Assembly (NCBI RefSeq): GCF_024972775.1 | Contig: NZ_CP092282.1 | Span: 744,001 to 808,000, forward strand | DNA from: Dehalobacter sp. DCM | Lineage (GTDB): Bacteria > Bacillota > Desulfitobacteriia > Desulfitobacteriales > Syntrophobotulaceae | Reading direction: 5' to 3' | Length of the DNA stretch: 64,000 bases | Made by a program: the position numbers and the translations under genes | The notes under the pieces: model-generated | Told to the model about the DNA's origin: nothing | What the model saw: only the letters and a program-made list of their open reading frames with translations | The model's database searches: none | Part shown: positions 39,518-47,804 of the stretch, one piece after another | Numbering within the stretch: the first letter of the stretch is position 1 | How the letters are laid out: every line of letters starts with the position of its first letter

Positions 39518-40327
39518 TCACGCCTTTTTCAATTGGATATCACCGATATTGATGCTCTTATTGACGTGTACTTCGTCGATCTGGTAGGATAGATATCCTC
39601 CCTTTTCCATGCTAATAGAATATACACCATCCGGTAATTTATTAAACCAAAAATCGCCAAAATCATCCGTTTTGGTTACGCGTATTTCCCCTGATGCTTT
39701 GTCAATCAGGGTGATTGTGACGTCTTCCAGATCCTCATCAATTTGTGCGTCCCAGACCTCCCCCGATACAAAATTCTTTGGCAGGTTTAAATAGTAGACA
39801 CGGGGTTTGGATCCGGACTCCGGAAGCAGAACTTCTGCCTGGCTGATCAGATCCGCAAAATCTTCTTCTTCCCCGAAGAGCAACGCATCCGTGCAGCACG
39901 CCTCCACACAGCGGGGAATTTGGCCTTCATCCAAGAGGTGAGCGCAGCCGGTGCATTTCTGAGCCAGCTTAAGTTCTTCATTCCAGTAAATCGCGCCGTA
40001 GGGGCAAGAATTTACCAAAGACGAATTTCCTTGGGCCTTTTCCGGATCGATGATCACCATGCCGTCGGGGCGTTTATAGACGGCACCGCTGCCCGCCGTG
40101 ATACACGGTGCGTCATCACAATGCATACAGGGTGTCGGCGTGTAGCTGACTCTGACCTTCGGAACACTGCCGAGGGTCTTTTCATTGACTTTCATCCAAA
40201 AGTGGCCAATTTCCGGCTGGGGTTTGGCAATCGGTGTCCAATCATTTTCGACGTGCTCATCTTTGCAGACGATCTGACAGTTATAGCAGCCGTTGCATTT
40301 GGCAACATCAAATATAAATACCTTCAT
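39518..40327 (-). CDS. athS: Transhydroxylase-like small subunit: three-cluster Fe-S protein with C-terminal Cna-B-like domain
   Basis: 269 residues. The first ~190 carry ferredoxin cysteine sets: CNGCYNCQIVC (Cys 11, 14, 17, 21), CMHCDDAPC near 67-75, SCPYGAI, and CTGC...CVEACC, enough for three [4Fe-4S] clusters. The last ~80 residues (from SGEVWDAQIDEDLEDVTITL) form a carboxypeptidase-regulatory/Cna-B-like beta sandwich with DGVYSISMEKGGYLSYQI. That fusion is the known layout of the beta subunit of pyrogallol-phloroglucinol transhydroxylase of Pelobacter acidigallici. ATG 40327 overlaps the stop of the large subunit (TAATG), so translation is coupled. The symbol is by analogy. Confidence 0.85.
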   Translation of the reverse strand: MKVFIFDVAKCNGCYNCQIVCKDEHVENDWTPIAKPQPEIGHFWMKVNEKTLGSVPKVRVSYTPTPCMHCDDAPCITAGSGAVYKRPDGMVIIDPEKAQGNSSLVNSCPYGAIYWNEELKLAQKCTGCAHLLDEGQIPRCVEACCTDALLFGEEEDFADLISQAEVLLPESGSKPRVYYLNLPKNFVSGEVWDAQIDEDLEDVTITLIDKASGEIRVTKTDDFGDFWFNKLPDGVYSISMEKGGYLSYQIDEVHVNKSINIGDIQLKKA

Positions 40328-42915
40328 TATTTATTACCTCCTTCGATCCAGCTGTCAAAGACAAGACCGTAAGCCGGATCATAGTCGCGGGAGAACGCAT
40401 CCGGGTACTGTGCTTTCAGCGCATCCAGGTCTACTTTTTCTACGCCGACCAGGAAGCCGCTGGTGACTTCGCCTACGCAATTGCCTGATGTGACTTCTGT
40501 CGGACAGATCAGGTTATTGGCACCGCCGCGGTCAAGTTCTCCCTGCACGATGGGATCAAGTCGCGCACCGTGGTCCTGATAAACAACGCCGGGCATGATC
40601 CGTTCGGTGATATAGGCGCCGCCGAGGACACCGCCCCGTTCATTGTAGAGTTTGACCACATCACCGTTATGGATATCCATCTTTTCTGCATCAACCGGAT
40701 TAATCCACACGGGCTCATAGAGATAACCGTCAGGACCTTTGACTTTACAGGTGGGAATTTCACGCAGCCAGGTAATATCGTCCATGTTGGCGTGAATGCG
40801 CCAACGGGGATGGTTCGAGACAAGCAGGAACGGATACTTTTTACCGCGTTCCAGATAGGTCCGTTCCTGATGGCGTTCATTGTGGGAAATCCAGCGGGGA
40901 ACAGGCTTGCGTTCTTCATCGTCCGGGAAGTGTTCGGCTAATCCCACACTGAAGAATTCCAATTTACCGGTGGGTGTCGGTAAGGGATAGTTGACCGGGT
41001 CATTGGCAAATTCACTGTAGCCGGGAGCCCGATCTTCCCATCCCTCACGGATCGGAACAACGAAATATTGGTTGTCTTTCCAATCATCATAGCTGATCAT
41101 GGTTTCCACCCCGGAGTTCATAAAGCCGAGAATAATTTTATCTTCAATGGACATTCCCTGGGTATATTGTTCATACAAGCCAAGTTTCTTGGCCACTTCG
41201 CAGACGGCTTCATAGTCGCTCTTGGATTCACCGACGGGCTCGACGCATTGTCCTTCATAAACCAGCATTTCATATTGCCCGCACTGGGTATCCGCCGCAA
41301 TATCTTCTGTTTCATAGCGGGTATTGGTAGGCAGAATAATATCCGCCATTAAACAGTCATTTTCCATCCAAGGATGCTGGACCACAACGCATTCGATCTC
41401 CGTGCTCCGTAAGGCTTCGATAAATGAGTTTCCGCCATTCCAGCAGGTTGTCCAGCAGGGGGAGTCACTCCAGATCATATGGATCCGCGAACCGCCCTCG
41501 ATGGGGAACTGATAGCGGTCAAATTGATCTTCCCGGGGCATGGATGCCACGACCCGGCCATACCAGCTTAATGTTTCGTTAGTTAAAATCGCTTTGGGGA
41601 CAAGAGTCTTGGGGATGAACTGCCCGTTAGGTTCCAGCATGGCACCGCTATAGGCTGCACCCGCAGAAGGCGATATGACAGAAGCGGGACCGGGGTTAGC
41701 CACATCGATGCCGAAGAAGCCCCACTCCAGCATTTTAAGCTGGCCCTTTCCAGGCTGGCCAAGACCTTGCATGCCAAGTAAGCATACTTCCAGGCGCCCG
41801 GGTTCATGTGAGAAAGCAGAGCGGATAAAGGAGCCGCCGTTCCCATGGACAATGGATGTGGTTTCCTTAGCCCAACGGCGAGCCAGTGCTTTAATATTGC
41901 GTGAAGGTACACCGCAGATTTCCGCAGCCCAAGCCGGTGTCTTAGGGATACCGTCATCCTCACCCAGAACCACTTTCTTGAACTCATCAAAGCCGTGGAC
42001 ATGGCTGGTTACATAATCCTTTTCAAAGGTGTCTTCAGTAATCCAAATATAAGCGATTGCCAATTGTAATGCCGAGTCGGTATTGGGTTTAACCGGAATC
42101 CAGCGATCAGCATGGACAGCGGCAGCATAGTTCAAGTCCGGTGAAATATAGATTTGTTTAATACCCAGGTCAGCGTACCAATAGGTCAAACGACTGGCTG
42201 TCTGACCTCCCCAACCCCAGGGTGTGGTTTCCTGATCGCAGCCCCAGAAGAGCAGATTCTTCGCATGTCGGGCGATGTCTATCCAGAGGTTTTGCTGGCG
42301 GCCTTGACCCAAAGTCGTGCCGTCTCCGCCCCAGATATGTTTGGCTCCCCAGTACCAGCCTTCCCAGCTGTCCGGCTGACGGGCCTGAACGGTAAATCCG
42401 CCCAGAAGATTGAGCAAATGGGTTTGGCAACCGTGGGGTGCATGAACGACTTTACTCTCACCATGGCCGTCGCATTGCGCCAGAACAGTGGTTGCTCCAT
42501 ATTTTGCATACACACGTTTTAATTCTTTGGCAATGAGCTCCGTTGCTTCGTCCCAGGAAATCCGGACATATTTGCTGATGCCGCGGTTTTGGGGATTTCG
42601 TTCACCCTCCGGATGCCAGTCCACCCGTTTCAGTGGGAATTTAATCCGGTTGGGGGATGTGACCCTCTTCTTATAGGCGTAACTATAGGGTGCATTTAGT
42701 GTCTTTTCTTTCGGTTCAAATACTTTGCCTCGGACTTCCAGTCGCCACTTATTTACATCTTTCTCCGTGTATTTATCGAAGTAATAGAGGGGGCGGGTTC
42801 GTACTATTTTCCCATCGCAGATTTCGACCTGCTGGGTATTCGTCCCGCTGCCATTACCGCATAATCCGGAATGCTTGAATCTGATGGTGATGTCTTTGGA
42901 ATTAGGCTTAGTCAT
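40327..42915 (-). CDS. athL: Pyrogallol-phloroglucinol transhydroxylase-like large subunit (Mo-bisMGD)
   Basis: 862 residues, close to the ~875 of the Pelobacter enzyme. Start ATG 42915 after AAAGGAGG. No N-terminal Fe-S cysteine set, as in the transhydroxylase, and the partner subunit supplies the clusters. QPDSWEGWYWGA gives Asp 182-Ser 183-Trp 184, matching the Asp-Ser-Trp trio with a serine molybdenum ligand in the known enzyme; His 151 (in CDGHGESKVVHAPHG) is the candidate active-site histidine. Family knowledge: the enzyme moves a hydroxyl between benzenetriols without net redox change. Transcribed from a sigma-54 promoter. Whether the substrate is pyrogallol or another polyphenol is open; phloroglucinol reductase is not in the window. 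Confidence 0.82.
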   Translation of the reverse strand: MTKPNSKDITIRFKHSGLCGNGSGTNTQQVEICDGKIVRTRPLYYFDKYTEKDVNKWRLEVRGKVFEPKEKTLNAPYSYAYKKRVTSPNRIKFPLKRVDWHPEGERNPQNRGISKYVRISWDEATELIAKELKRVYAKYGATTVLAQCDGHGESKVVHAPHGCQTHLLNLLGGFTVQARQPDSWEGWYWGAKHIWGGDGTTLGQGRQQNLWIDIARHAKNLLFWGCDQETTPWGWGGQTASRLTYWYADLGIKQIYISPDLNYAAAVHADRWIPVKPNTDSALQLAIAYIWITEDTFEKDYVTSHVHGFDEFKKVVLGEDDGIPKTPAWAAEICGVPSRNIKALARRWAKETTSIVHGNGGSFIRSAFSHEPGRLEVCLLGMQGLGQPGKGQLKMLEWGFFGIDVANPGPASVISPSAGAAYSGAMLEPNGQFIPKTLVPKAILTNETLSWYGRVVASMPREDQFDRYQFPIEGGSRIHMIWSDSPCWTTCWNGGNSFIEALRSTEIECVVVQHPWMENDCLMADIILPTNTRYETEDIAADTQCGQYEMLVYEGQCVEPVGESKSDYEAVCEVAKKLGLYEQYTQGMSIEDKIILGFMNSGVETMISYDDWKDNQYFVVPIREGWEDRAPGYSEFANDPVNYPLPTPTGKLEFFSVGLAEHFPDDEERKPVPRWISHNERHQERTYLERGKKYPFLLVSNHPRWRIHANMDDITWLREIPTCKVKGPDGYLYEPVWINPVDAEKMDIHNGDVVKLYNERGGVLGGAYITERIMPGVVYQDHGARLDPIVQGELDRGGANNLICPTEVTSGNCVGEVTSGFLVGVEKVDLDALKAQYPDAFSRDYDPAYGLVFDSWIEGGNK

Positions 42916-42983
42916 TAATAGTTCCTCCTTTACCTTAGATTAAATCGGATACTTTTATGAATTACTGCAGTCTCTATTATCTA

Positions 42984-43000
42984 ATGCAATTTCTATGCCA
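42984..43000 (-). promoter_or_regulatory. Sigma-54 (-24/-12) promoter of the transhydroxylase operon
   Basis: Read on the - strand, TGGCAT-AGAAA-TTGCAT matches the consensus TGGCAC-N5-TTGCA almost perfectly. It is followed by TAGATAATAGAG, of which the first part is shared with the promoter at 34999. The start codon is about 70 bases downstream. Confidence 0.9.
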
Positions 43001-43047
43001 TTAGGCACCATAGAGATCCGGACCGCGCTATTCGTCTATCTATGGAT

Positions 43048-43082
43048 AAAAAAAGACCTGAAGACATGCATTTGCCTTCAGG
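43048..43082 (-). terminator. Intrinsic terminator of the sigma-54 regulator gene
   Basis: On the - strand, CCTGAAG (43082-43076) pairs with CTTCAGG (43063-43057), and the transcript continues TCTTTTTTT. It lies after the regulator's stop codon and before the transhydroxylase promoter, so the two are separate units. Confidence 0.8.
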
Positions 43083-43086
43083 GGAT

Positions 43087-43122
43087 GTTACCAAGATGAA
43101 AATGGTTGCCAAAACGAAAATG
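43087..43122. promoter_or_regulatory. Tandem 18-bp upstream activator sites for the sigma-54 regulator (copy B)
   Basis: Two perfect-length direct repeats, GTTACCAAGATGAAAATG (43087-43104) and GTTGCCAAAACGAAAATG (43105-43122), differ at 4 positions. TTGCCAAAACGA of the second recurs at 34911-34922 upstream of the other sigma-54 promoter. They lie about 90-120 bases from the -24 element at 43000. Best explained as binding sites of the Fis-type HTH of the adjacent regulator. Confidence 0.78.
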
Positions 43123-43146
43123 GAAGAGCCGTGTTTTTGGTTTTGT

Positions 43147-45177
43147 TTAAGGAATATCGATCTCGTATTCTTTTAATTTCCGATAAAGCGTTGTCCGCCC
43201 AATGCCGAGAATCTTGGCTGCCTTGGAAGTATCATTGTTAGTGCTGTTCATGGTCATTTCGATGGCATCCTTTTCCAATTCCGCCAGCGAAGCCAGGGCT
43301 TTCCTGGTAACAAGCGGATTGTCATCCCGGGCAGTTATTTCGTCCGGCAAATCTTTGGGTGTGATCGTCTCTCCGTTACACATATGGACAGCAAACACCA
43401 TCGCGTTCTCCAATTGTCTGGCGTTCCCGGGCCACGTGTAATCAATAAGGACATGAAGTGTTTCTTTACTGAGTACCGGCGGTGTCATTCCGATTTTCTG
43501 GCAGGTCGTTTCCACGAAATAATTGGCTAATACCAAAACATCCGCGTTGCGTTCCCTTAATGGCGGTATAGTGACCTTGAATACGGCCAGGCGGAAATAA
43601 AGATCTTCCCGGAACTGGCTCGTTTGGATCATGTTATATAAGTTCTTGTTGGTTGCGGCAATGATTCGAACATTCACGGGGATGTATTTTGAGCCCCCGA
43701 GCCGCATCACTTGCTTTTCTTCCAATACCCTCAAGAGAACAGGCTGAATTTCGATGGGCATATCACCGATTTCATCAAGGAAAATCGTACCGCCATTGGC
43801 CAGCTCAAATTTTCCCGGACGTCCTTTTTTTTCAGCGCCGGTAAAGGTACCGCCTTCATAACCAAATAATTCGCTTTCGATCAGCGTTCGGGGCATTGAG
43901 GCGCAGTTGACGGCAATGAAAGGGCCATCCGGGCAGAAACTATTATGAATAGCCTGAGCGAATAATTCCTTACCCGTACCGCTCTCTCCCATCAGGAGGA
44001 TATTGGCATTTGTTTTAGCTATTTGTTTGGCCATATTCAGTGACCGTAATAGAGGTTCGCTGTTGCCTTTGATATCCGTGAACGTATAACTGGCTTTTGT
44101 TCCGCCCCGATGACCGACTAACCGGTCAATCCGGGAAGATCGGGTCAGGCGAATCACCGCGCCGTTAAAGCGGGTCTTTTCATAATTGGATATGGGTTCG
44201 ATGGACATGATATATCTTTTTTCCATAAAGTCATTGCTCATGGAAACCTCAACATCGTGAACAGGAGAGCTCGTCCGGATAACATTTTCGATATTCGGAT
44301 CATAGCCAAAATACTTGGTATAGTGATGGCGGAAATCATCGCCTTGGTTAATACCGAATATGCGGCAGGCTTCTTTATTGATATTGGAGATCATGCCATG
44401 ATCGTCCAGGGTAATGAATCCTTCCTCAATAACAGACAAGGTGGCTTCCAGCGTTTGGTAAGCTGTTTCCAGCTGTTCATTTTTCTGTTTGAGTTCCAGT
44501 TGGCTCGCGATTGCCTTGGCCATGGATGAAACCCAGCCCAAGGAATGAGCCCGGGTACTGTCCGGTTGGCTCCAGGCACCGAAAGACTGGATGATACCCA
44601 AAGTACCAATGACATCGTTGTTGCTGTTGACAATGGGGGCAGAAGACGCAATGTTGTTTACCCGTTCCATCAGATAATTACTCGGACCTACCAGTTGAAC
44701 GGGGCGTTTATGCAAAATACTCAACGACGTCGCCGTCGTCCCGGTAATCTCTTCGCGGCAAGAGGAAGTACCGATACCATAGTTCTCATTCTTAACGGAG
44801 TTGACTTCGTTACGATCCCCAATGATAAATAGAACCACACCGGTACTGTCCGTGAGTAACATCAGATAATTGGAAATAGTCAACAAGGGTATGAATTTTC
44901 GAATGAAGGGAATAGCTGTTTGCAGGAGCAGCTTATTGGCTTGAAGTAACGCACGGATTTCCTTTGGCTCAGGTGTTTTGTGCTCTTTCTCATGATGCGG
45001 ATCGATTCCGTATGCCCGGGAACGGATCCACGATTCGGCGACTTCCGGGGCAATATACGCATTATTTCTTGGATCCTCATCATTTTCTATGAAGCGCTTT
45101 TTAGCCAGAACAATCTGGTTCAGATTTTCCGGGGTGGTCTCGTAATCAATGATTGGACGGTCATCAAAGTTTACCAT
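43147..45177 (-). CDS. Sigma-54-dependent transcriptional activator (AcoR-like: GAF, PAS, AAA+, Fis HTH)
   Basis: 676 residues with ATG 45177 after AGAGGAG; an in-frame codon at 45216 has no site. An N-terminal GAF-like sensor (about 60-230) is followed by PAS (about 245-350, ATLSVIEEGFITLDDHGMISNINKEA), the AAA+ domain with Walker A GESGTGKELFAQ and Walker B GTIFLDEIGDMP, and a C-terminal Fis helix-turn-helix (TSKAAKILGIGRTTLYRKL). The sigma-54 contact loop reads GTFTGA rather than GAFTGA. GAF/PAS sensing implies control by a small ligand rather than by a kinase. Adjacent shared sites suggest it drives both molybdoenzyme operons. Confidence 0.93.
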   Translation of the reverse strand: MVNFDDRPIIDYETTPENLNQIVLAKKRFIENDEDPRNNAYIAPEVAESWIRSRAYGIDPHHEKEHKTPEPKEIRALLQANKLLLQTAIPFIRKFIPLLTISNYLMLLTDSTGVVLFIIGDRNEVNSVKNENYGIGTSSCREEITGTTATSLSILHKRPVQLVGPSNYLMERVNNIASSAPIVNSNNDVIGTLGIIQSFGAWSQPDSTRAHSLGWVSSMAKAIASQLELKQKNEQLETAYQTLEATLSVIEEGFITLDDHGMISNINKEACRIFGINQGDDFRHHYTKYFGYDPNIENVIRTSSPVHDVEVSMSNDFMEKRYIMSIEPISNYEKTRFNGAVIRLTRSSRIDRLVGHRGGTKASYTFTDIKGNSEPLLRSLNMAKQIAKTNANILLMGESGTGKELFAQAIHNSFCPDGPFIAVNCASMPRTLIESELFGYEGGTFTGAEKKGRPGKFELANGGTIFLDEIGDMPIEIQPVLLRVLEEKQVMRLGGSKYIPVNVRIIAATNKNLYNMIQTSQFREDLYFRLAVFKVTIPPLRERNADVLVLANYFVETTCQKIGMTPPVLSKETLHVLIDYTWPGNARQLENAMVFAVHMCNGETITPKDLPDEITARDDNPLVTRKALASLAELEKDAIEMTMNSTNNDTSKAAKILGIGRTTLYRKLKEYEIDIP

Positions 45178-45419
45178 GTCGTCTCCTCTATCCACTTTAT
45201 TTCTATTTTGAAACACAAGCGTGCTATGAATTTTAAACCTATTTCTATTTTAACATAGATTTTCAAAATGGTAATGTACTTTTAAGGAAATATGCTATTC
45301 TGAAAATGCATTTCCATTGTTAATATGCCATCACAGATTTGTTTTTTGAAGAAAGGGTCAAGACGAATGTATTTATTCCTAACGCCATAGATATAGACTG
45401 TAGGGAAGGGGGATAAAAC

Positions 45420-46175
45420 ATGCGAATAGATAGATTATTCCATCGAAATAAACCCAGGCCGGTTGTCCTATACGTCGCTGCCGGGGTTCTGGTGATCGCC
45501 ATATGCTTAGGCCTATATCATACGGCGGTCAACACAAACAAGACTGCGGGTGATATCCCCGGATGGAGTTGGGTGCTCGGAGGGGTTACCGTGACAATTG
45601 ATGCCGGCCATGGTGGTGTTGATCCGGGTGCAGTCGGTGCGCATTCGTTGGAAAAAGATATCAATTTGGAAGTAGCAAAAAGGCTGCAGCTGCTTTTACG
45701 ACAAGCAGGAAGTAATGTTATTATGATAAGAGAAACGGACAGGGATTTTGGGACGTCAACGAGCCTGATGCAGCGCAAGCGGGAAGACTTGGCCTATCGG
45801 ATCCAAACAGCTGTAAACTCCCAAGCAAAGATATACCTTAGTATTCATGCGAATAGTTTCCCGGATGAACGGCAGCATGGTCCCCAGGTATTTTACCATC
45901 CCGATTCAGAGGAAGCGAAGTTTCTGGCAAAATCCATCCAAGATAGCATGAATAAAATTGCAACGAAGAAACGAGAGGCCAAAGCGAACCAAAGTTATTT
46001 TATTTTAAAGAAGACCGATATGATTGCGGTAACCATCGAAGTTGGTTTTATCTCTAACCCGGAGGAGGAAAATAAGTTAATTGACAGCGCTTATCAGCAG
46101 CAATTAGCCATGGCTATTTTCGAAGGAGTGGGAAACTACTTGAGCAATGACCGTCCGGTTGTGGCAGATGATTGA
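45420..46175 (+). CDS. cwlD: N-acetylmuramoyl-L-alanine amidase CwlD (spore cortex)
   Basis: 251 residues. An N-terminal membrane anchor/signal (PVVLYVAAGVLVIAICLGLYHT, about 17-38) is followed by an Amidase_3 domain: TIDAGHGGVDPGA (zinc His), EKDINLEVAKRL (zinc Glu), SIHANS (zinc His) and the catalytic Glu in TIEVGFISNPEE. CwlD makes muramic-delta-lactam in the spore cortex, needed for germination. ATG 45420 follows GGAAGGGGG. In Bacillus cwlD lies a few genes after rplM-rpsI, so its distance here (13.5 kb) points to an insertion. This gene supports a spore-forming host. Confidence 0.92.
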   Translation: MRIDRLFHRNKPRPVVLYVAAGVLVIAICLGLYHTAVNTNKTAGDIPGWSWVLGGVTVTIDAGHGGVDPGAVGAHSLEKDINLEVAKRLQLLLRQAGSNVIMIRETDRDFGTSTSLMQRKREDLAYRIQTAVNSQAKIYLSIHANSFPDERQHGPQVFYHPDSEEAKFLAKSIQDSMNKIATKKREAKANQSYFILKKTDMIAVTIEVGFISNPEEENKLIDSAYQQQLAMAIFEGVGNYLSNDRPVVADD

Positions 46176-46258
46176 ATCGCGGAAAAATTCAATTAAAAAA
46201 AGGAAGTTTTCAGATGAATCCCGAATAGTATGCCTAAATTAATGAACGATGAATACAT

Positions 46259-47428
46259 ATGGGGACTTCAATGGAACATGTGAAGAACAACATCATAAAG
46301 GCCGCCGCAGATAGGCATCAGGATATTTGGGATCTTGCTTACCGGATCGGGATTCATCCTGAGCAAGGTTATTTGGAATATCAGGCCTCACATCTTCTTT
46401 CTTCTTATCTTGAAACGAGAGGATTTGTTATTGAGCACAGCCTGAATGGTATGGCTACTGCTTTTTTCGCGCGTCATAAAGGAAAGCAGCCGGGCCCGAC
46501 AATTGCTTTTCTGGCGGAATATGACGCCTTGCCGGACCTGGGGCATGCCTGCGGACATAATTTGATCGGCGCTGCCAGCACGGGTGCAGCGGCTGTCTTG
46601 AGTATGATACCGGAAATGCCCGGAGAGGTCTGTGTTATTGGCACCCCCGCCGAGGAAACCAGTGGCGCTAAAGTGACCATGATCGAAAACGGAACCTTTC
46701 AGGGACTGGACGCGGCATTGATGTTTCATCCCGGAAACGCCAACGTACCGGAAATTGGCAGCCTGGCGCTTGATGCGATAGAGGTCACCTATTACGGTAA
46801 GTCCTCCCATGCGGCCCTCGTTAATCATAATGGCATTAATGCCCTTGAAGCCGTCTTAAATCTATTTAAGAAAGTGAAGCGGCTTAAATATTGGCTTGCA
46901 AAAGATGAAAGAATCGACGGTATCATCATCGAAGGAGGGAAATCACCGAATATAATCCCGGATAAAGCAGTTGCTCGATTTTATCTGCGGTCTGGGCGGC
47001 GTGAGGACCTGGAGATACTTCGTCAACGGTTTATTAATGCAGCCCAAAAAGCCGCTGATGAGGAAGGTGCTCGGCTGGACGTTTGCTTCTACGAGCATTC
47101 CTATCATGAGATGGTGACGAATAAACCGCTGGCACATACATTTGCGAATAATTTGCGGACATTAGGGGTAACCGACATCGAATCGCCCCAATCCATTCTG
47201 GGATCAATTGATATGGGCAACGTCAGTCATGTGGTACCGGCATTGCACGCTTATTTAAAGATGGGCGAAGGAAAGGATATTCAGCATACATCGGAGTTTG
47301 CGAAAGCGGCAGTATCTGAACCGGGGGAAAAAGTCCTTTTGCTTGCGGTCCAAGCACTTGCTTTGACCGGCTGGGATGTGCTTACCGATCGTCGGCTTCT
47401 GGAGCAGATCAAGAAAGATTTTTTTTAA
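46259..47428 (+). CDS. M20 family amidohydrolase
   Basis: 389-residue M20D metallohydrolase (AbgB/IAA-amino acid hydrolase/carboxypeptidase type). Metal-binding signatures: EYDALPDLGHACGHNL (His/Asp set), TPAEETSGAK (catalytic Glu pair), MFHPGN and the C-terminal IQHTSEFA histidine. The dimerisation domain lies at about 185-300 (YYGKSSHAALVNHNGINALEAV). ATG 46271 is an alternative start with GGGG just upstream. It lies 83 bases after cwlD. Substrate unknown; related enzymes cleave aminobenzoyl-glutamate or N-acyl amino acids. Confidence 0.88.
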   Translation: MGTSMEHVKNNIIKAAADRHQDIWDLAYRIGIHPEQGYLEYQASHLLSSYLETRGFVIEHSLNGMATAFFARHKGKQPGPTIAFLAEYDALPDLGHACGHNLIGAASTGAAAVLSMIPEMPGEVCVIGTPAEETSGAKVTMIENGTFQGLDAALMFHPGNANVPEIGSLALDAIEVTYYGKSSHAALVNHNGINALEAVLNLFKKVKRLKYWLAKDERIDGIIIEGGKSPNIIPDKAVARFYLRSGRREDLEILRQRFINAAQKAADEEGARLDVCFYEHSYHEMVTNKPLAHTFANNLRTLGVTDIESPQSILGSIDMGNVSHVVPALHAYLKMGEGKDIQHTSEFAKAAVSEPGEKVLLLAVQALALTGWDVLTDRRLLEQIKKDFF

Positions 47429-47446
47429 AGCATGCAATATAATGCT

Positions 47447-47680
47447 TTCGTATTTTGGGCTGGGCCGCCTGCACAACGCCACTTTCGGCTCTTGTGCCCT
47501 CCATGAATTTGCATTTAGGAAGTTAAAATTCTTTTGCCCTCCTTGGCGAATTTTAACTTAGGTCCATCCATGGACCGTTGCGCTCCGCAATCAGTGCTCC
47601 GCTTGACGTCGGCATTGTGCAGGCGACCTTACTCTGGGGTAATTTAAGTATCTAATTCGAGAATGATCTACTATTTAACG
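47447..47680 (+). repeat. Nested palindromic repeat, copy A
   Basis: CGCCTGCACAACGCC (47466-47480) and GGCATTGTGCAGGCG (47611-47625) form terminal inverted repeats of a 160-bp element. Inside are GTTAAAATTC/GAATTTTAAC, GGTCCATCCATGGACC and the GCCCTCCATG core. Flanking sequence (TTCGTATTTTGGGCTGGGC to the left, CTTACTCTGGGGTAATTTAA to the right) is also shared with copy B near 53.2 kb. No frame inside; the rest of the 376-base gap before the next gene is AT-rich with a GGAG site at the end. Confidence 0.85.
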
Positions 47681-47804
47681 AACGCTAAGTAAATAGACAT
47701 TCAATTATTAATAATTTGTTTAGATTCTGTTTACGGATATTCAAGATATTGGGAGTATGATTATACTTGGAAGTCTTCCAATTTATGAAAAGGAGTAATT
47801 ACAG

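Noticed and set aside
43087-43122. Tandem 18-bp repeats considered as a mini CRISPR
   Set aside because: There are no spacers, only two directly abutting units placed at enhancer distance from a sigma-54 promoter.
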